From contig OX621264.1 of the NCBI GenBank assembly GCA_951640165.1, positions 811,001-875,000 on the forward strand: a stretch of 64,000 nucleotides of DNA, read 5' to 3'. Of the stretch, positions 20,639 through 32,789 are shown in pieces (positions within the stretch are counted from its first letter, which is position 1; the number at the start of each line of letters is the position of its first letter). The notes below the pieces were generated by a model. It worked only from the letters and a program-made list of their open reading frames with translations, was not told the origin of the DNA and did not search any database. The position numbers and the translations under genes were made by a program. The stretch comes from Pseudoips prasinana (Eukaryota > Arthropoda > Insecta > Lepidoptera > Nolidae).

Positions 20639-21207
20639 ATAAAAAAAACTTCGTTTAAAAAAACCGACTTCAAAAACTAAAAAGTATAAAAAAAATATCT
20701 TAATAAAGATTTAATTTAATACATCACTTATAATGTAATATTAATGAAATAATATAATTTGAATGTGCTACCTATTGATGGGTTTGAAGTCGGTGCCAAG
20801 CCCTAAGCAAAATAAAAGTTAATATTACATACAGCTTTCATACTTTGTGATGAAACTCCTACACTAAAGATTAACCTAAGTAAATAAACTTAAAGAACAA
20901 TATGAATTAATATGAAACAGATGAAACCGTATCATAAAAATATATGACGAAATATTAATAAATAATAATATATTTTGTGTAGAAATACGAAGCTATCCCG
21001 CTGAAAGTAACACGCGGCGAGTGTGGTACCTACTATTACATTTGGCTTGGCACCGACTTCAGACCTATCAATAGGTAGCACATTCAAATTATATTATTTC
21101 ATTAATATTACATTATAAGTGATGTATTAAATTAAATCTTTATTAAGATATTTTTTTATACTTTTTAGTTTTTGAAGTCGGTTTTTTTAAACGAAGTTTT
21201 TTTTATT
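20639..21207. mobile_element. 569-bp element with 164-bp terminal inverted repeats
   Basis: The left arm 20639-20802 and right arm 21044-21207 are nearly identical in inverse. They start 'aaaaaacttcgtttaaaaaa' and end 'gaagtcggtgccaagcc'. The spacer is 241 bp and non-coding. Such long arms fit a fold-back element or a MITE. The similarity between arms suggests a recent origin or repair by gene conversion. Confidence 0.85.
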
Positions 21208-21239
21208 ACGGTAAAATTCCAAAATCACTTTACCTGCGG

Positions 21240-21600
21240 ACCTCTTTATCTGTGGTTGAATACGCTACCGCTAGACCAACGAGGCAGTCAAAAAAGTAGT
21301 ATATATTATATATAGAACCGACAACCAACTGCCGCCGTTGGGGCAGAAAGGTTCTCGAGTACTGGCAAACGCTGCGTAAGCTTGATGGACCGATGATCTT
21401 GTGCGGGTCATTGGAAACTGCTGAATGCCAATAGCGCCAGACCGGCCATTTAGGAGATCTTTGGGAGAGGCCTTTGTCCAGCAGTGGGCGTCTTTCGGCT
21501 GATATGATGAAATAATATGTTAGTTATCTGGTTTCCACAGTACAAGCTCTGCTTTAGATAGATACATTTTATTGCACAACATATAAAAAAGAAGTTTATA
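21240..21600 (+). mobile_element. short SINE T and SINE A pieces around an RTE-like 3' end
   Basis: 21240-21290 is the inverse of the SINE T head ('ctaccgctagaccaacgagg'). 21310-21512 is a degraded RTE tail ('gttggggcagaaaggttctc', 'tgtccagcagtgggcgtctt'). 21517-21555 is the end of SINE A. Confidence 0.65.
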
Positions 21601-21909
21601 CTGGGTCGGGGGGGAACATGACCCCCATTGCTCGAATCGCAGGCGGTCTGGTTTCGGGGCACCATGACTCGCATTTGCGACATGTCAATAGAATAGAATA
21701 GAATAGAATTTTATTTGTATAAAATGTAGGTACATCAAGATGGATACATCATTAGTAAGCAGTGCCAGATACATTTTGTCGCATAACGACATACAAATAT
21801 TGAATACAGTAATATTCATTTACACTGGAATTTTAAATAATTTATAATAACACAGATATAGATTAAATTATAATATGTATACATCTTTCAAAATTTCAAA
21901 TGTTCAATT

Positions 21910-24900
21910 TTAAAAATAATTTATTTTTAAGTCCGATACTGAATAGAACGATTTGTTAATTAACCATATTTTAAGTTCTTTTTTAAATCTACTTAAGGGT
22001 AATTCCTTCAGGCTGTCGGGAATAGCATTATAAATACGTCCACACATAATATGACAGCTTTTTAAATACGTTGTTGTCCTTGGTATATTTGCTAGAACAA
22101 TTCTGTTTGGGTGTCTCGTATTTCTAGGGAACAAATCTCTAGCAGTTTTAAATAGATTAGGATTCAACTTAACAAACTTAGCTGCTTCCAGAATGTACAT
22201 ACAGGCTAATGTTAGGATTCTGTATTCCTTAAAAAGTGGCCGGCAAGACTCCCAAGGTGGTATTCCAGCAATAATAATTGCTCTAATACACTTTTTTTGT
22301 GCTAAAAAAGCTTTATTGACGTCAGTGGAGTTACCCCATAAAATAAGACCATAATTCAAAACGGATGACACATAGCCGTGGTATGCCGCTAGAACGGTTT
22401 GTGGTGTAGAGGTTTTACGCAGTTTATAGAGCACATATACAAATCTACTAAGTTTGTTACACACTTTATGAACGTGAGATTTCCAATTAAGGTGTTTATC
22501 TAGAGTAATGCCCAAAAATGTAGTTTCATTTATCTCAAAGATCTCTTGATTTTCATAACTGATCTTAAGCTTATCTAAAAGCGGGGAGGACACTGTATTC
22601 TGTAACACAGGTTTAATAACCTAGCACAGGATCCAGGGACTTCAAATAAACTGTACCATATAATGCAAATAAAGAAATAAATAAAAAAAATTGGTTTCTG
22701 TGGTCTACCATATACGCTAAATTGGATAAAATTGGTTTAGGTTAGGTTAACACTTAAATTATTATTACTAAGCCACTTTATTACGCATTCTAAAGTATTA
22801 TTAATGTCTATAGAATATTGATTAATATCAGTTTTCCTATCACATGTCAAAATTAAAGAAATGTCGTCAGCAAATAAAATACATGGGGCCAAGGTTGTAT
22901 CAGGGAGGTCATTGATGTACAATAAAAACAAAAGTGGGCCGAGAACGCTGCCTTGTGGCACTCCAAATTTATTTATTACAGGCGTAGAGCGGTATGCTCG
23001 TAGTTCTTTACTTTCATCCATATCCATGACCTCAACAGACTGTCTCCTATCTGATAAGTAAGTGCGTAGCCAATTCAATGCAGATCCTCGAATTCCATAC
23101 TTTTCAAGTTTTTTCAATAATAAGTCATGGGACACGCCATCGAAAGCCCTGGTCATATCAATGAAAATTACTGTGACTACTTTACCGGAGTCTAAACTCT
23201 TCACTACATTGCTCACAAGATCATAGCATGCCAACGTGGTAGATTTTCCCTTTTGGAATCCATACTGTTCCGGTCGTATGATGCTATGCTTCTGAATAAA
23301 GCTTGTTAGACGCGTATGCATAGCTGATTCAAAAATTTTTGAAAGAATAGGTACCAAAGCTATGGGTCTATAGTTACCTAGGTTTGTCTTATCTCCTTTT
23401 TTATATAACGGCCTAACAATTGATAGCTTGAGGGGGCTCGGGAAACAACCTTCTACAAACGATAAGTTGATTAAATGTGTTAATATAGGAGTCAGTTCAA
23501 TGGAACAAGCTTTAAGTATTTTGGTCGCTATTTCATCATAGCCTTCCGCGTTGGTGTTACTCAATGACGTAATTATTCTGTAAACTTCCTCAAAATTGTA
23601 TGGGTGTAAAAACATGCTGCTACATATGTCATTTTTGCACGTATCTAATATACTGTTGTCATTTGTGTATGGTAGATTAACAAAAAACTCATTGAAAGCT
23701 TCTGCTATGTTGTATGGATTGTTATGCAGCACTTCACCTTTTTTGATACAATTGATAGTTTCCATTTGTTTGCAACCCTTGGATTCCTGTTTTATCAACT
23801 GCCAGGACGTTTTACACACATTTTTTGAACTAGTGATCATGTACATATTACGATTTTTTATCGATTGATTTATACAGTATCGTAATAGCCTAGAATACGT
23901 CTTATATTTACTTTTAGTGGTGTTCGATTTATCTTTGTAATATTTGTATCGAAGTGAACGTTTTGTATGGCAACTACGTTTTAAACCCTTAGTTATCCAT
24001 TTTGGCTTCCCGATTTTATTAGATACTTTGATCTTGGTCTTTGGGAAACATAAATTATAAAACAATAGAATAATCTGATGAAAAGAAAGAAACGCAGATT
24101 CAAGATTGTCTTCCTCATATACTTCGTGAAATGAGAGGCTGGATAAACATTCCTTATATTTTTGAGTGTTTTCCAAACTATAATCCCTTTTATAAACAAA
24201 GTATTCTAAAAGTGGTGTTTCTTTAACTGCCGTTGGTATGTTTAACAACTAGGCAGTGTTATGATCAGAAATATCATAATGCAATAATTCACCTATTGCA
24301 TAATTCATATTACTAATTATATGGTCTATGCAGGAACTTTTACGAGTAGGGTTCTTTATGTGTAGATACATACAGAAGTTTTGTGTGAGGTTTGTTAAGC
24401 GTTGAGATATTTTGCTATTTGATTGAATCGTGTCAATGTTTAAATCGCCAGCCAATACTATTTTCTTTTTATTATATTTGTGAGTGATACTGTATAGTAG
24501 AGCTTCGAGTTTATCAAAAAACAAAGTGCAATCGGAGTCGGGTGTCCGGTATAGGCAGATGATAAACATGTTTTGTGAAATTATTTCTATAGCGCAGCAC
24601 TCAAAATGTTTATCTATGGCATACTCGTTAATAAAGCTTAAATGCTTGTACTGTAACCCTTTTCTAATGAAAATACAAACCCCTCCGCGTTTTTGTATAG
24701 TTTGCCTACTAAAAGAACTTGCTAGATAAAAACCAGATATATTCGCCATTTGTTCGTGACCTTTTTGAATAAAAGTCTCAGATAGACATATTACATCTAC
24801 TTCCCCATTTTTCTCCAATTGTTCGTTTAGATTAATTTCCAATAACCGACTTTTATTAAACAACCCAGCAATGTTTTGATGAAGAATCCGAACATATTTT

Positions 24901-24986
24901 TGATTTCCATTGTTAACTACGAAAAAAATCTTTGTTTGAAGAGGCTTGATTCGGTGTCGGTATTTCAGTTTGAGTGCTTTGATCAA
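21910..24986 (-). pseudogene. LINE ORF2: AP endonuclease and reverse transcriptase, two lesions
   Basis: From ATG 24986 the endonuclease shows LHQNIAGLFNK, CLSETFI, ICLYRTPDSD, VLAGDLNID and ISDHNTA. A TAG then interrupts (24249-24251), and the same frame continues as LNIPTAVKETPLLEYF. The reverse transcriptase follows with LSIVRPLYKKGDKTNLGNYR, IFIDMTRAFDGVSHD (motif A), FGVPQGSVLGPLLFLLYIND (motif B) and CILFADDISLI (catalytic FADD). The frame stops at 22737 (SVNLT). It resumes at 22608 with the C-terminal region ending LPLSRFKKELKIWLINKSFY. ORF2 overlaps ORF1 by 74 nt in a different frame. Single nonsense and small-deletion damage suggest recent loss of function. Confidence 0.88.
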
Positions 24987-26220
24987 TAGTGACAGTATTC
25001 ATGGTTTGCAAGCTGGAGTATAGTTTAGCTCTCTTTAACTGCGGTAATGACTGAATTTGTTGCCTTGTACATGTTCTGTAAACAGATATGTTTGTTGAGG
25101 ATAAGTAGGTTAAGTTATAATCAGTTTGATCCAAAACAGAATTAATGTTGTTACATATTTTTTTAAAAATGTGGTAATAATTACTATAATCAATGTCGAT
25201 AAAAGTACATTTGGTAAATTGTTTGCATGTCATACGTAACATATAATTAAGTTTATATTCATTTAAATACTTATTTCTATAGATTTTTATTACAAACACA
25301 GGACATATTATGGATTTTAAGAATGAGCATAATTCAGCTTTAATTTGAAACGGATTTGAGTCATTTTGACCTATAAATAATACTACTCTGTCGTGCTCAG
25401 TTATATCAAAGAGTTTAACACTCTTTAATATCTCTTCAGTGCTAGCTTGTGATTTTACAACCGATATAAATTGGTACTTTGTGTAGGGGTTATGAAGTCT
25501 TGATCTTATGAGGTGACTTGACAATCCCAAACATAGTTGTCCTCCAAAGATAAATACTTTGTTTACGTGTTTGTTACATTCAGGTTGTTTGCTGGTAGTC
25601 GGGCTTGTAATAGTTTTATTTTCTGTGGAAGTTTGTGAACATTGAGTCTCCGAAGAACATAAAGAAGCCTGCGTACAAGGTATCTCCACGTGATCAAGTT
25701 GCTGGTGGACTTCTGATGCGAGTTTAGTGCTCTGTCTGGATTGGTCAGATGTTTCTTCAAGCTTCTTTTGAGAACTGTTATAGGGTTTTGGTTCTTGCGT
25801 AGGAAGTGTATTCAGCGTAGCGGGCGGAGAATTTCTAAATGAATCTGTGAGTCGACGTTTCGCACTGCATTTTTTCGATGCAGACTGAACATTACGTAGA
25901 GACGATAATGGGCTGCGACATATTTGTTTTAGTGTTTCAACTTCTTGAGATAGTTGAGTAATCTTTTTTCTTAGATCTGTGTTCTCGAGTATAACATTTT
26001 CTAATTCGTTCTGGGTAGTTTGTAAGTTAGACTTAAGGTTATTTATTTCTGTTACCATTTCTTCCTTGCACAATGCTGTTACATGGGTAGATACGTCGAA
26101 ACTTTTGCCTAATAATTCCTCCGAACATGAGGAGTTTAGGGAAATACTCATGTCTATTTTATCAAGTGATTTACATTTTGATAATGGTTTTCTAAGAGTA
26201 ATGTTGTATAGGTTATCCAT
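24913..26220 (-). CDS. LINE ORF1 with coiled coil and esterase-like domain, intact
   Basis: This is an open frame of 435 codons. Residues about 50-100 form a coiled coil (ALCKEEMVTEINNLKSNLQT, VILENTDLRKKITQLSQEVE). A Ser/Thr/Gln-rich linker follows (about 105-215). Residues about 220-350 resemble the SGNH-esterase-like domain of CR1-group ORF1 proteins: KVFIFGGQLCLGLSSHLIRS, then DRVVLFIGQNDSNPFQIKAE with the G-x-ND element. ORF1 proteins bind element RNA and are needed for retrotransposition. The same domain in decayed form is present at 31257-31796. The start is the first ATG of the frame. The esterase assignment is from pattern only. Confidence 0.8.
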   Translation of the reverse strand: MDNLYNITLRKPLSKCKSLDKIDMSISLNSSCSEELLGKSFDVSTHVTALCKEEMVTEINNLKSNLQTTQNELENVILENTDLRKKITQLSQEVETLKQICRSPLSSLRNVQSASKKCSAKRRLTDSFRNSPPATLNTLPTQEPKPYNSSQKKLEETSDQSRQSTKLASEVHQQLDHVEIPCTQASLCSSETQCSQTSTENKTITSPTTSKQPECNKHVNKVFIFGGQLCLGLSSHLIRSRLHNPYTKYQFISVVKSQASTEEILKSVKLFDITEHDRVVLFIGQNDSNPFQIKAELCSFLKSIICPVFVIKIYRNKYLNEYKLNYMLRMTCKQFTKCTFIDIDYSNYYHIFKKICNNINSVLDQTDYNLTYLSSTNISVYRTCTRQQIQSLPQLKRAKLYSSLQTMNTVTIDQSTQTEIPTPNQASSNKDFFRS

Positions 26221-26300
26221 CGTCTAGCGACCTCTATGTTCGTGTTACAAAGTTGGTTTTTTTTAAGCTGTTGAACCGTCAGGAAAAATATTGTCAAGTC

Positions 26301-27154
26301 TTTTGTTATAATGGCTTGGTATAGCTACCAGTTAATAGATGTCGCTTCCGAGGTCAGGTAGATATACTTATGAGATCTAAGAACTTATACAATGACGAGA
26401 CTGAGATAGTGCTGGTGTTCTTAGGTAATTTTCTGATGGTGATATTTTCATTCGCTATAGTAATTTTAGTTTCTACCAATTAGAAATATTTTTATTAATA
26501 TGGTATTATCTATATTATTTTTTAGGAGTGGCAACTTCGATGTTTATGTCAAGTGTCAGTTTTTGTTTCGCTACTGACTACTAGATGGCGCTATTTGCAG
26601 AATTATGTTTGAGAAATAATATTTTTAGTATTAGCAACCCTAAACCTAATGCCATTGGATGTCAATCTTAGTTCTGCTATTTGCCACAAGTAGTGTTAGT
26701 GGTGGTTCAAAGTCCAACTTTTAAACAAAAGATATCTTCTACAACGGTAACCTGTTATGTTTTTAAGCGAATTCACAGTACTCTTTTATTTATAGACACT
26801 GAAGTTGAAAAGGTTCTTCACTCCTTTTATGTTCGTTAATTAAAATCGTCACATAAAGCACGTATTGTTTATTTTAGTGAGTTTTGTGTTTAGTCATTGG
26901 TATAATAAGAACACTATTATTACTTTGTTTTTATGTGTTTGTATAAGTCACTAACAATGTCACATAATTTTCCGCATAATTGCACAATAATTCACTGCTA
27001 TATACACTATTTAAAGTACTATTTGTTTATTTTTGCGAATTTAAGTACGCGGTCGATGTTTAGCATACCTAGTAAATTGTGTTGCCACTCAATCTTTCAA
27101 TGCCTCGGATCCTTCCGGGTGACAGACGAGGCTCGCAATTTTTTAAGATAAGAT
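26301..27154 (-). other. probable 5' UTR of the LINE
   Basis: There is no coding frame. The DNA lies upstream of ORF1, and its right edge meets the 3' tail of the next LINE at about 27150. It contains 'cggatccttccgggtgacag', close to that junction. Confidence 0.5.
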
Positions 27155-27442
27155 CATTTTATTTGCATATTACATGGTAATTATACAGGTCTTAGAATTA
27201 AAATAGAATCCACATGTGTAACCAGATATACTGGTATACAAATAGTAAACAGCTAATTAAGCTATATTACATTACATTATTTTATGGCCACTAGTGAATT
27301 ACAATTATATATCATTAAAATTACGTCAAGAAGTTAGTAAGTGGGTGCCCACTTACAAACAATAGTAAAATGGCAGTAAACATAAAATTATACAAATACA
27401 ATACAAATATACACAATTACACACAGGTACAAATCACAATTA

Positions 27443-27733
27443 TCTATACATATAATAAAATCGTAGGAAAGTCAAAACTGTACATTGAATATTTTTTTTA
27501 AAGGATCGATCTCAATCAATATCGAAGCCAAAAATATAGTTTTTAGAATTTTTGTCTGTTTGTCTGTATGTATGTCCGGGCTAAACTCAAAAAGTACTGC
27601 ATGGATTTACTTAAAATTTAGCATGAATATTACTAAGAGGTCGGGTCAACATATTATCACGCTATCACATACGGGGGAGGAGCTGTGATACTTTATAAAG
27701 TTTAACGCGGGTAAAACCGCGGGGCACAGTTTG
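27443..27733 (+). mobile_element. non-autonomous Helitron, family H1 copy
   Basis: It starts 'tctatacatataataaaatc' after A, and ends with the hairpin 'cgcgggtaaaaccgcgg' and a worn CTAG. The same family is at 35229-35541, 56928-57121 and 62973-63297. It lies in the 3' UTR of the decayed LINE. Confidence 0.8.
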
Positions 27734-30226
27734 TTATTAATATCCCTTATTGCCAAAAAAACTCCTGAACTGTATAAAAACATTTTTCTGTAAGCCATAT
27801 CTTCAACTTAAGTTTAAATAACCTAAGGGGTAGTTCACTTAGTGACTGTGGGATTTTGTTAAAAACTTTGACACACATGAACGTACAGTCTTTGTGATGA
27901 AAGGTAGTTCTACACTTGGACATTGCAAGCTTAGTTGGATCCCTTCGGCTAAATAAACTATGTTCACTAGCTCTTTCAAACAGCTGAGGGTGGTTCCTAA
28001 CAAAAAGGCCGATTTCCAGGATGTATAGCGAAGTTAACGTTAATAACCTTTTCTCTTTAAAAAGTGGCCTGCATGAGTCAAGAGGATCAGCATTGCATAT
28101 AGCTCTAATACACTTTTTTTGAGAAAACTTGATTTACAATGGTAGAGTTTCCCTACAATATAAAACCAAACCTCAGTAGCGATCCGACATAGCCATGGTA
28201 TGCTGTAATTGCTGTGTTTTCTGAAGCAGTATAACGCAGATTTTTAAGAGCATACATATTTATTTATTTTGGAACAGATATCAGCTATGTGCCATTTCCA
28301 GTTGCAAAAATTGACAACAATGGTTCCTAAAAAAATGTATATTATTGGTTTTTTCAATAATAGTATTTTCATATTTCAAAGTAAGGTTTTTTACTGTCAT
28401 TTTATAGTTCCAAAATTGTATGTATTTTGTGTTTGATAAATTATAATCTGTTCTAGGGTTCTGTTAATTTCTAATTCATGGTCAACACTTTCTCGGTTAC
28501 TATGAGGAATAGTTACATATATATCGTCAGCGAACAGTATGCACTTATGAGAGATGATGTTAAAAAGATCGGTGGCCTCAATATGCTACCTTGCGGGACT
28601 CCGGTTTCATTGCATTCATAAGTTGATCTGAAAGCAGTTGATAGTAGATTAGCATCAAGACGGTTTATTTCTACGCACTGGGAACGCATCGATAGATAGG
28701 TCTGAATCCAATCCATTGCGGGCCCCCTGATACCATAACGATGACATTTATTTACAAGTGCTGCGTGATTAACGTGGTCAAAAGCTTTTGTCATATCTAG
28801 GAAAATAACGGTTACTGGTACCTTACTTTCAATGTTTTCTGTAACATTTTTTATTAAGGAGTAACCAGCAAGAGTGGTAGATTTATTTCTTTGAAAACCG
28901 TTTCTCTGATTATTTTAAACTTATTGATAAAATTTGTAATTCGGTTATGCATAAGTTTCTCATATATTTTGGATGTTGTAGGTATTAATGTTATGGGTCT
29001 ATAGTTACCTAATTCTAAATCATTGTCTTTTTTGTAGAGTGGCTTTACAATAAAATACACCCTGGTAAGAAGACAAATTTACTAGGTATGCTAGAGGAAA
29101 CGATATAATGTCGGCGCATGATTGCAAAACGAATGTAGAAATTGAATCGTATCCTACATATTTGGTGTTATTCAGCCCTTTTATTGTTTTTTCGACTTCC
29201 GCTGCGGTACATGGAGTCAAAAATATTGATGACTGTATGCTATTGATAGTATTATACTTTTTGCAGCTATATGCCATATTTTTGTCACCTGTGCTGGTAT
29301 AGTAATGGTTAAATGCATTTGCTATGCCCTCTGGATTGCTAATCATTTTGTTTTCATATTTTACCGCTCTGATGCTTTGATAACATTTCGTGTTGTCCGA
29401 TTTGTTTTTTATAACGTCCCATGACGCTTTGCATTTGTTTTTTTGCTCTTTTTACAAATAAGTCATTCGTATTTTTCTTAGAGTAACCTATACATTTTTA
29501 AAATATTTTATTGTACGTTTTATAGGTACCAATATTTATTTGTTTTTTATTTGCATATATGTTAATCTTAATTTTCTCTTAGTTAAAGATAAAGTCTTGA
29601 TGCCCTTTGTGATCCATTTTGGACGTAAATTATTGCAGTTTATTTTTACTTTTATGCTAGGAAAACATAGATGGTAGAACATACAAAACATATCATAAAA
29701 CTGGTTAAAAGCTAAGTTACTGTCACTTTCATTATAAACATCTGACCATTTAAGGCTAGATGAATCAATGAATTTATGTACATTTCTTTAGTATAGGACT
29801 CTTTTATGACATACCAGTAATTAAGTTTATTTATTTTGGTCGTATTTGAGAAGCTAAGAGTTTGGCAAGTGTTATGATCTGATAGGTAAATGTTATGTGT
29901 TTGACCGTTAGCGTTATTAATATTGCTGTATATATGGTCGACGCAAGAGTTTTGTGTGGTTGGAGTTTTTATATATGATGCCAAGTTATAATTAGATAGA
30001 ATGTCATTTAATTGAGATGTCCGTTGATTAGTTTTTAAAATGTCTTTATTTATGTCACCTGCAATTCTTTTATTCTTATATTTTATGGTCAATTTGTGTA
30101 ATAAGAAATCTAAATTTTCGAGAAAGATCGTAGCATTAGGGTTAGCTATTTTATATAAACAAACAACTATACAGTTTAGGCTAGGGATTTCTACACCACA
30201 ACATTCAAATGACTTTTCTACGGCAA

Positions 30227-30342
30227 TTAAAAACAGTATAATAAGTTACCCAAGGAGATAAAGAATACCAAAAACTTCAAATGCTTCAAATCAAAATTAA
30301 AAAACCATATACTAAATAACACCATACTATTAGATTGATAAT
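30227..30342 (+). mobile_element. 115-bp LINE tail inserted in the endonuclease region
   Basis: The + strand reads NTKNFKCFKSKLKNHILNN and a stop, a LINE ORF2 C-terminus. It splits the older LINE between EYAVE and KSFECC. Flanking 'cttttctacggca' and 'cttgttctactgca' look like a 14-bp target duplication. Confidence 0.65.
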
Positions 30343-32789
30343 CTTGTTCTACTGCATACTCCTGTACTGTGGCATCAAGCATTCCTTATCTCTGAGCGTT
30401 AACAAATTATTTCTTAGTCAGTGGAGGGTAGATCAATTTATGTTTTGTAGCGAGTTCAATAGTGTTGCGGTTAAATATTGTAATTACGTTTAACAGTGAT
30501 TTTAAATTCCGATAATTTAAAGTTTGTTTGTCAAAGTCAAGCTCAACTTATATATGTCAAAAATGTTCTCAAGTAAGTGAAATTTGTAATTTCTTATTGA
30601 GAAATAAAATTCTTTAACCTTAACCTTAATTGTGACCCGCTTAGTGAAGAAATGTTTGTGTACAAGAACACAGACACCGCCACGTTTGATATTTTTACGT
30701 GAAAAACTACACTCCAGATTATAGTTCTTAAGATAAATGTTAGTTTCGTCACCGTGCTTTATAAAATGTCTCTGAAAGGCAAATAATATATATATCGGAT
30801 TTTTTTCTGAAATTTCAGCAATATTAATTTCTAGCAAACCTAATTTATATTTTATAAGGCAAGCGATGTTTTGGTGCAGTAAATTAATTTGATTTTATTA
30901 CTACTCTTTTTATTCACGAAAAAAATTGTCTGGTGGGTCGCTACTCATTAATTTTTTATCGTAGAGAAAAAAAAATTTTGAATAGTAAAACGGTATTGTC
31001 CCACTTGCCTTCTAGTGTATTTGGAAGTTTTTCAGATATGAGTTATTTGTTAGGTATACTTAACGTAGTCTTATTAGGTTTTTGATAATAATACGGAATA
31101 GTACCTATTTAATACGAAGTACTGTTACTAGTCCGTATTTAAGGCTTAGATTTGAGACCTAGGAAACCATTTTTGCCATTACATAAGTATTGATTTTTGT
31201 ATTCAATGAAGCTAACGCAAAGGTTAATTCTCTTACAAATTTGAAATAAATATGAATCATAATACTGAAATGTCTATATAGGTACAATTGGAAAAATATT
31301 TACAGAATTGTTTCATCATATGATTAAGTTTGCCTATATTAAGATATCTATTTTTGAAAATACTTATTATAATAATATTAATAATTAAGAAACGTTTCAG
31401 TGTTGCTGTTAGTTCAATGGTGAGCTCGGTGGGATCACTGTCATGTTCGCCTAAGCTTAATATCATGAAGTCGTTAGAAGAGTCGGAAATATTTTGGCAA
31501 CACTTTAGAATCTCTTGAGAAGATGCATATGGTTTAATTATAGCCTCTACTTTAAATATTTTATTTTTTGGTGCTGATCTTGAAGAAATAAGATTAGATG
31601 CCAAATTTCTACATTGTTCGCCGCCGAAAATATGTATTCGGTTAGTCCTCTGCTCTGAAGTGATCCGTTTTTCATTTTGATATCTCGACAAGTCTTGTTT
31701 GCATGTTTTTTTGTCTGGAGATTTCTTTTGTAGGCATGTTTCAGCTATAATCTGTTCTATACTAGTATTGCCCTCTTTTAGCAAGTAGTTTGTCATTTCA
31801 GTCGTTCCATTTTGTGGTTCACAAGTTTTTTTTGTGTATATTTTGTACTAGTACTGCCCTTTATTGGCAAGTAGTTCGTACTTTCACAGTTTGGCTTTTC
31901 ATTCGTTTCTTTTGCAGAGCTGCCATCTTTAGGTGAGCAGTCCAAGTCACAAATAGTATTCGAAAATGCTTGATTATCTGATAATTTCATTTTACGGATT
32001 GATGATTTTGGCCTCGATTTTGGAGTTGATTTTGGTCGTTTTGAGATTATGGGAGATTCAGTACATATTTTTTGTATTGTGATATTACGTTCTGGTTGTT
32101 GTTTACTTGTTTATTCAGTGTATTATTTTCGAGAAGTAATGTTTCTATTCCATGATGACAAGTTTCGAGTTGAGTATTTAAAAATGAAATTTCACTTCTA
32201 AGTTCTTCGATATCGCTTGGTTGTATAGTAGAGAGGTCCGGTAGGCTTGTTGCCAGGTAGTCAGATTGTGTTTGAGACACATCTAGGTAATCAAGTGACT
32301 CATCATTTACGACTGTGCGTCGCTTTCGTATAGTAATGTTTTCCAAATCCGATTCCATTTTATATGTAATTATTTTAGTATTAATTGATACAAGTCTGAC
32401 CTTTTACTACGATTTTTTTGGCATCGAAGTTACAGATTAATCTGAATAGTTAGTATAGCGCCATCTCTTAGTGGACTTCGAAACTATTTAGTGACGTTAA
32501 TAGTTCAATACGTAGATACAGATCGGGGTTAACTACTCGGTGATAGATGTCGTTGTTCCTAATCAATCAATTCAAACCTATCAATAACAACGGTCTTCCA
32601 GAATGTATTTTTACACTGTTTTTAATAAAAACACACTTATATAGATCGATTTTTCACTGCATAGGCATATTTCACAGTTTTGTTTCGATTTCAGCTTGTT
32701 TTGGCATTATCACTTTAGGTTTTCTGTCAAATCACTTATAGTTTTTTAACTTCCGGCAGCCGTTACTATTTTAATTCCGCCAGGCGCCT

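Larger units (their letters stand above)
21685..26300 (-). mobile_element. CR1-like LINE, nearly full length
   Basis: The element reads right to left: 5' UTR (to about 27150), ORF1 (26220-24913), ORF2 (24986-21910), a 3' UTR of about 220 bp, and a short tandem tail (AATAG)n-like at about 21690-21710. A related, more decayed element follows head to tail at 27155-32400. ORF2 has one nonsense codon and one small lesion, so this copy is recent but disabled. Confidence 0.85.
27155..32400 (-). pseudogene. second CR1-like LINE, decayed
   Basis: The order matches the LINE to its left. ORF1 pieces are at 32358-32047 (ELRSEISFLNTQLETCHHGI, coiled coil) and 31796-31257 (RIHIFGGEQCRNLASNLIS, FMILSLGEHDSDPTELTIEL). 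Endonuclease pieces are at 30837-30517 (RGGVCVLVHKHF) and 30092-29712 (KRIAGDINKD, LSDHNTCQTL). Reverse transcriptase pieces are at 29346-28854 (VKPLYKKDNDLELGNYRPIT) and 28794-28513 (MTKAFDHVNHAALV, GVPQGSILRPP). A degraded C-terminus runs 28290-27780. Frameshifts and stops are frequent. It carries a Helitron (27443-27733) and a LINE tail (30227-30342). Confidence 0.85.
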
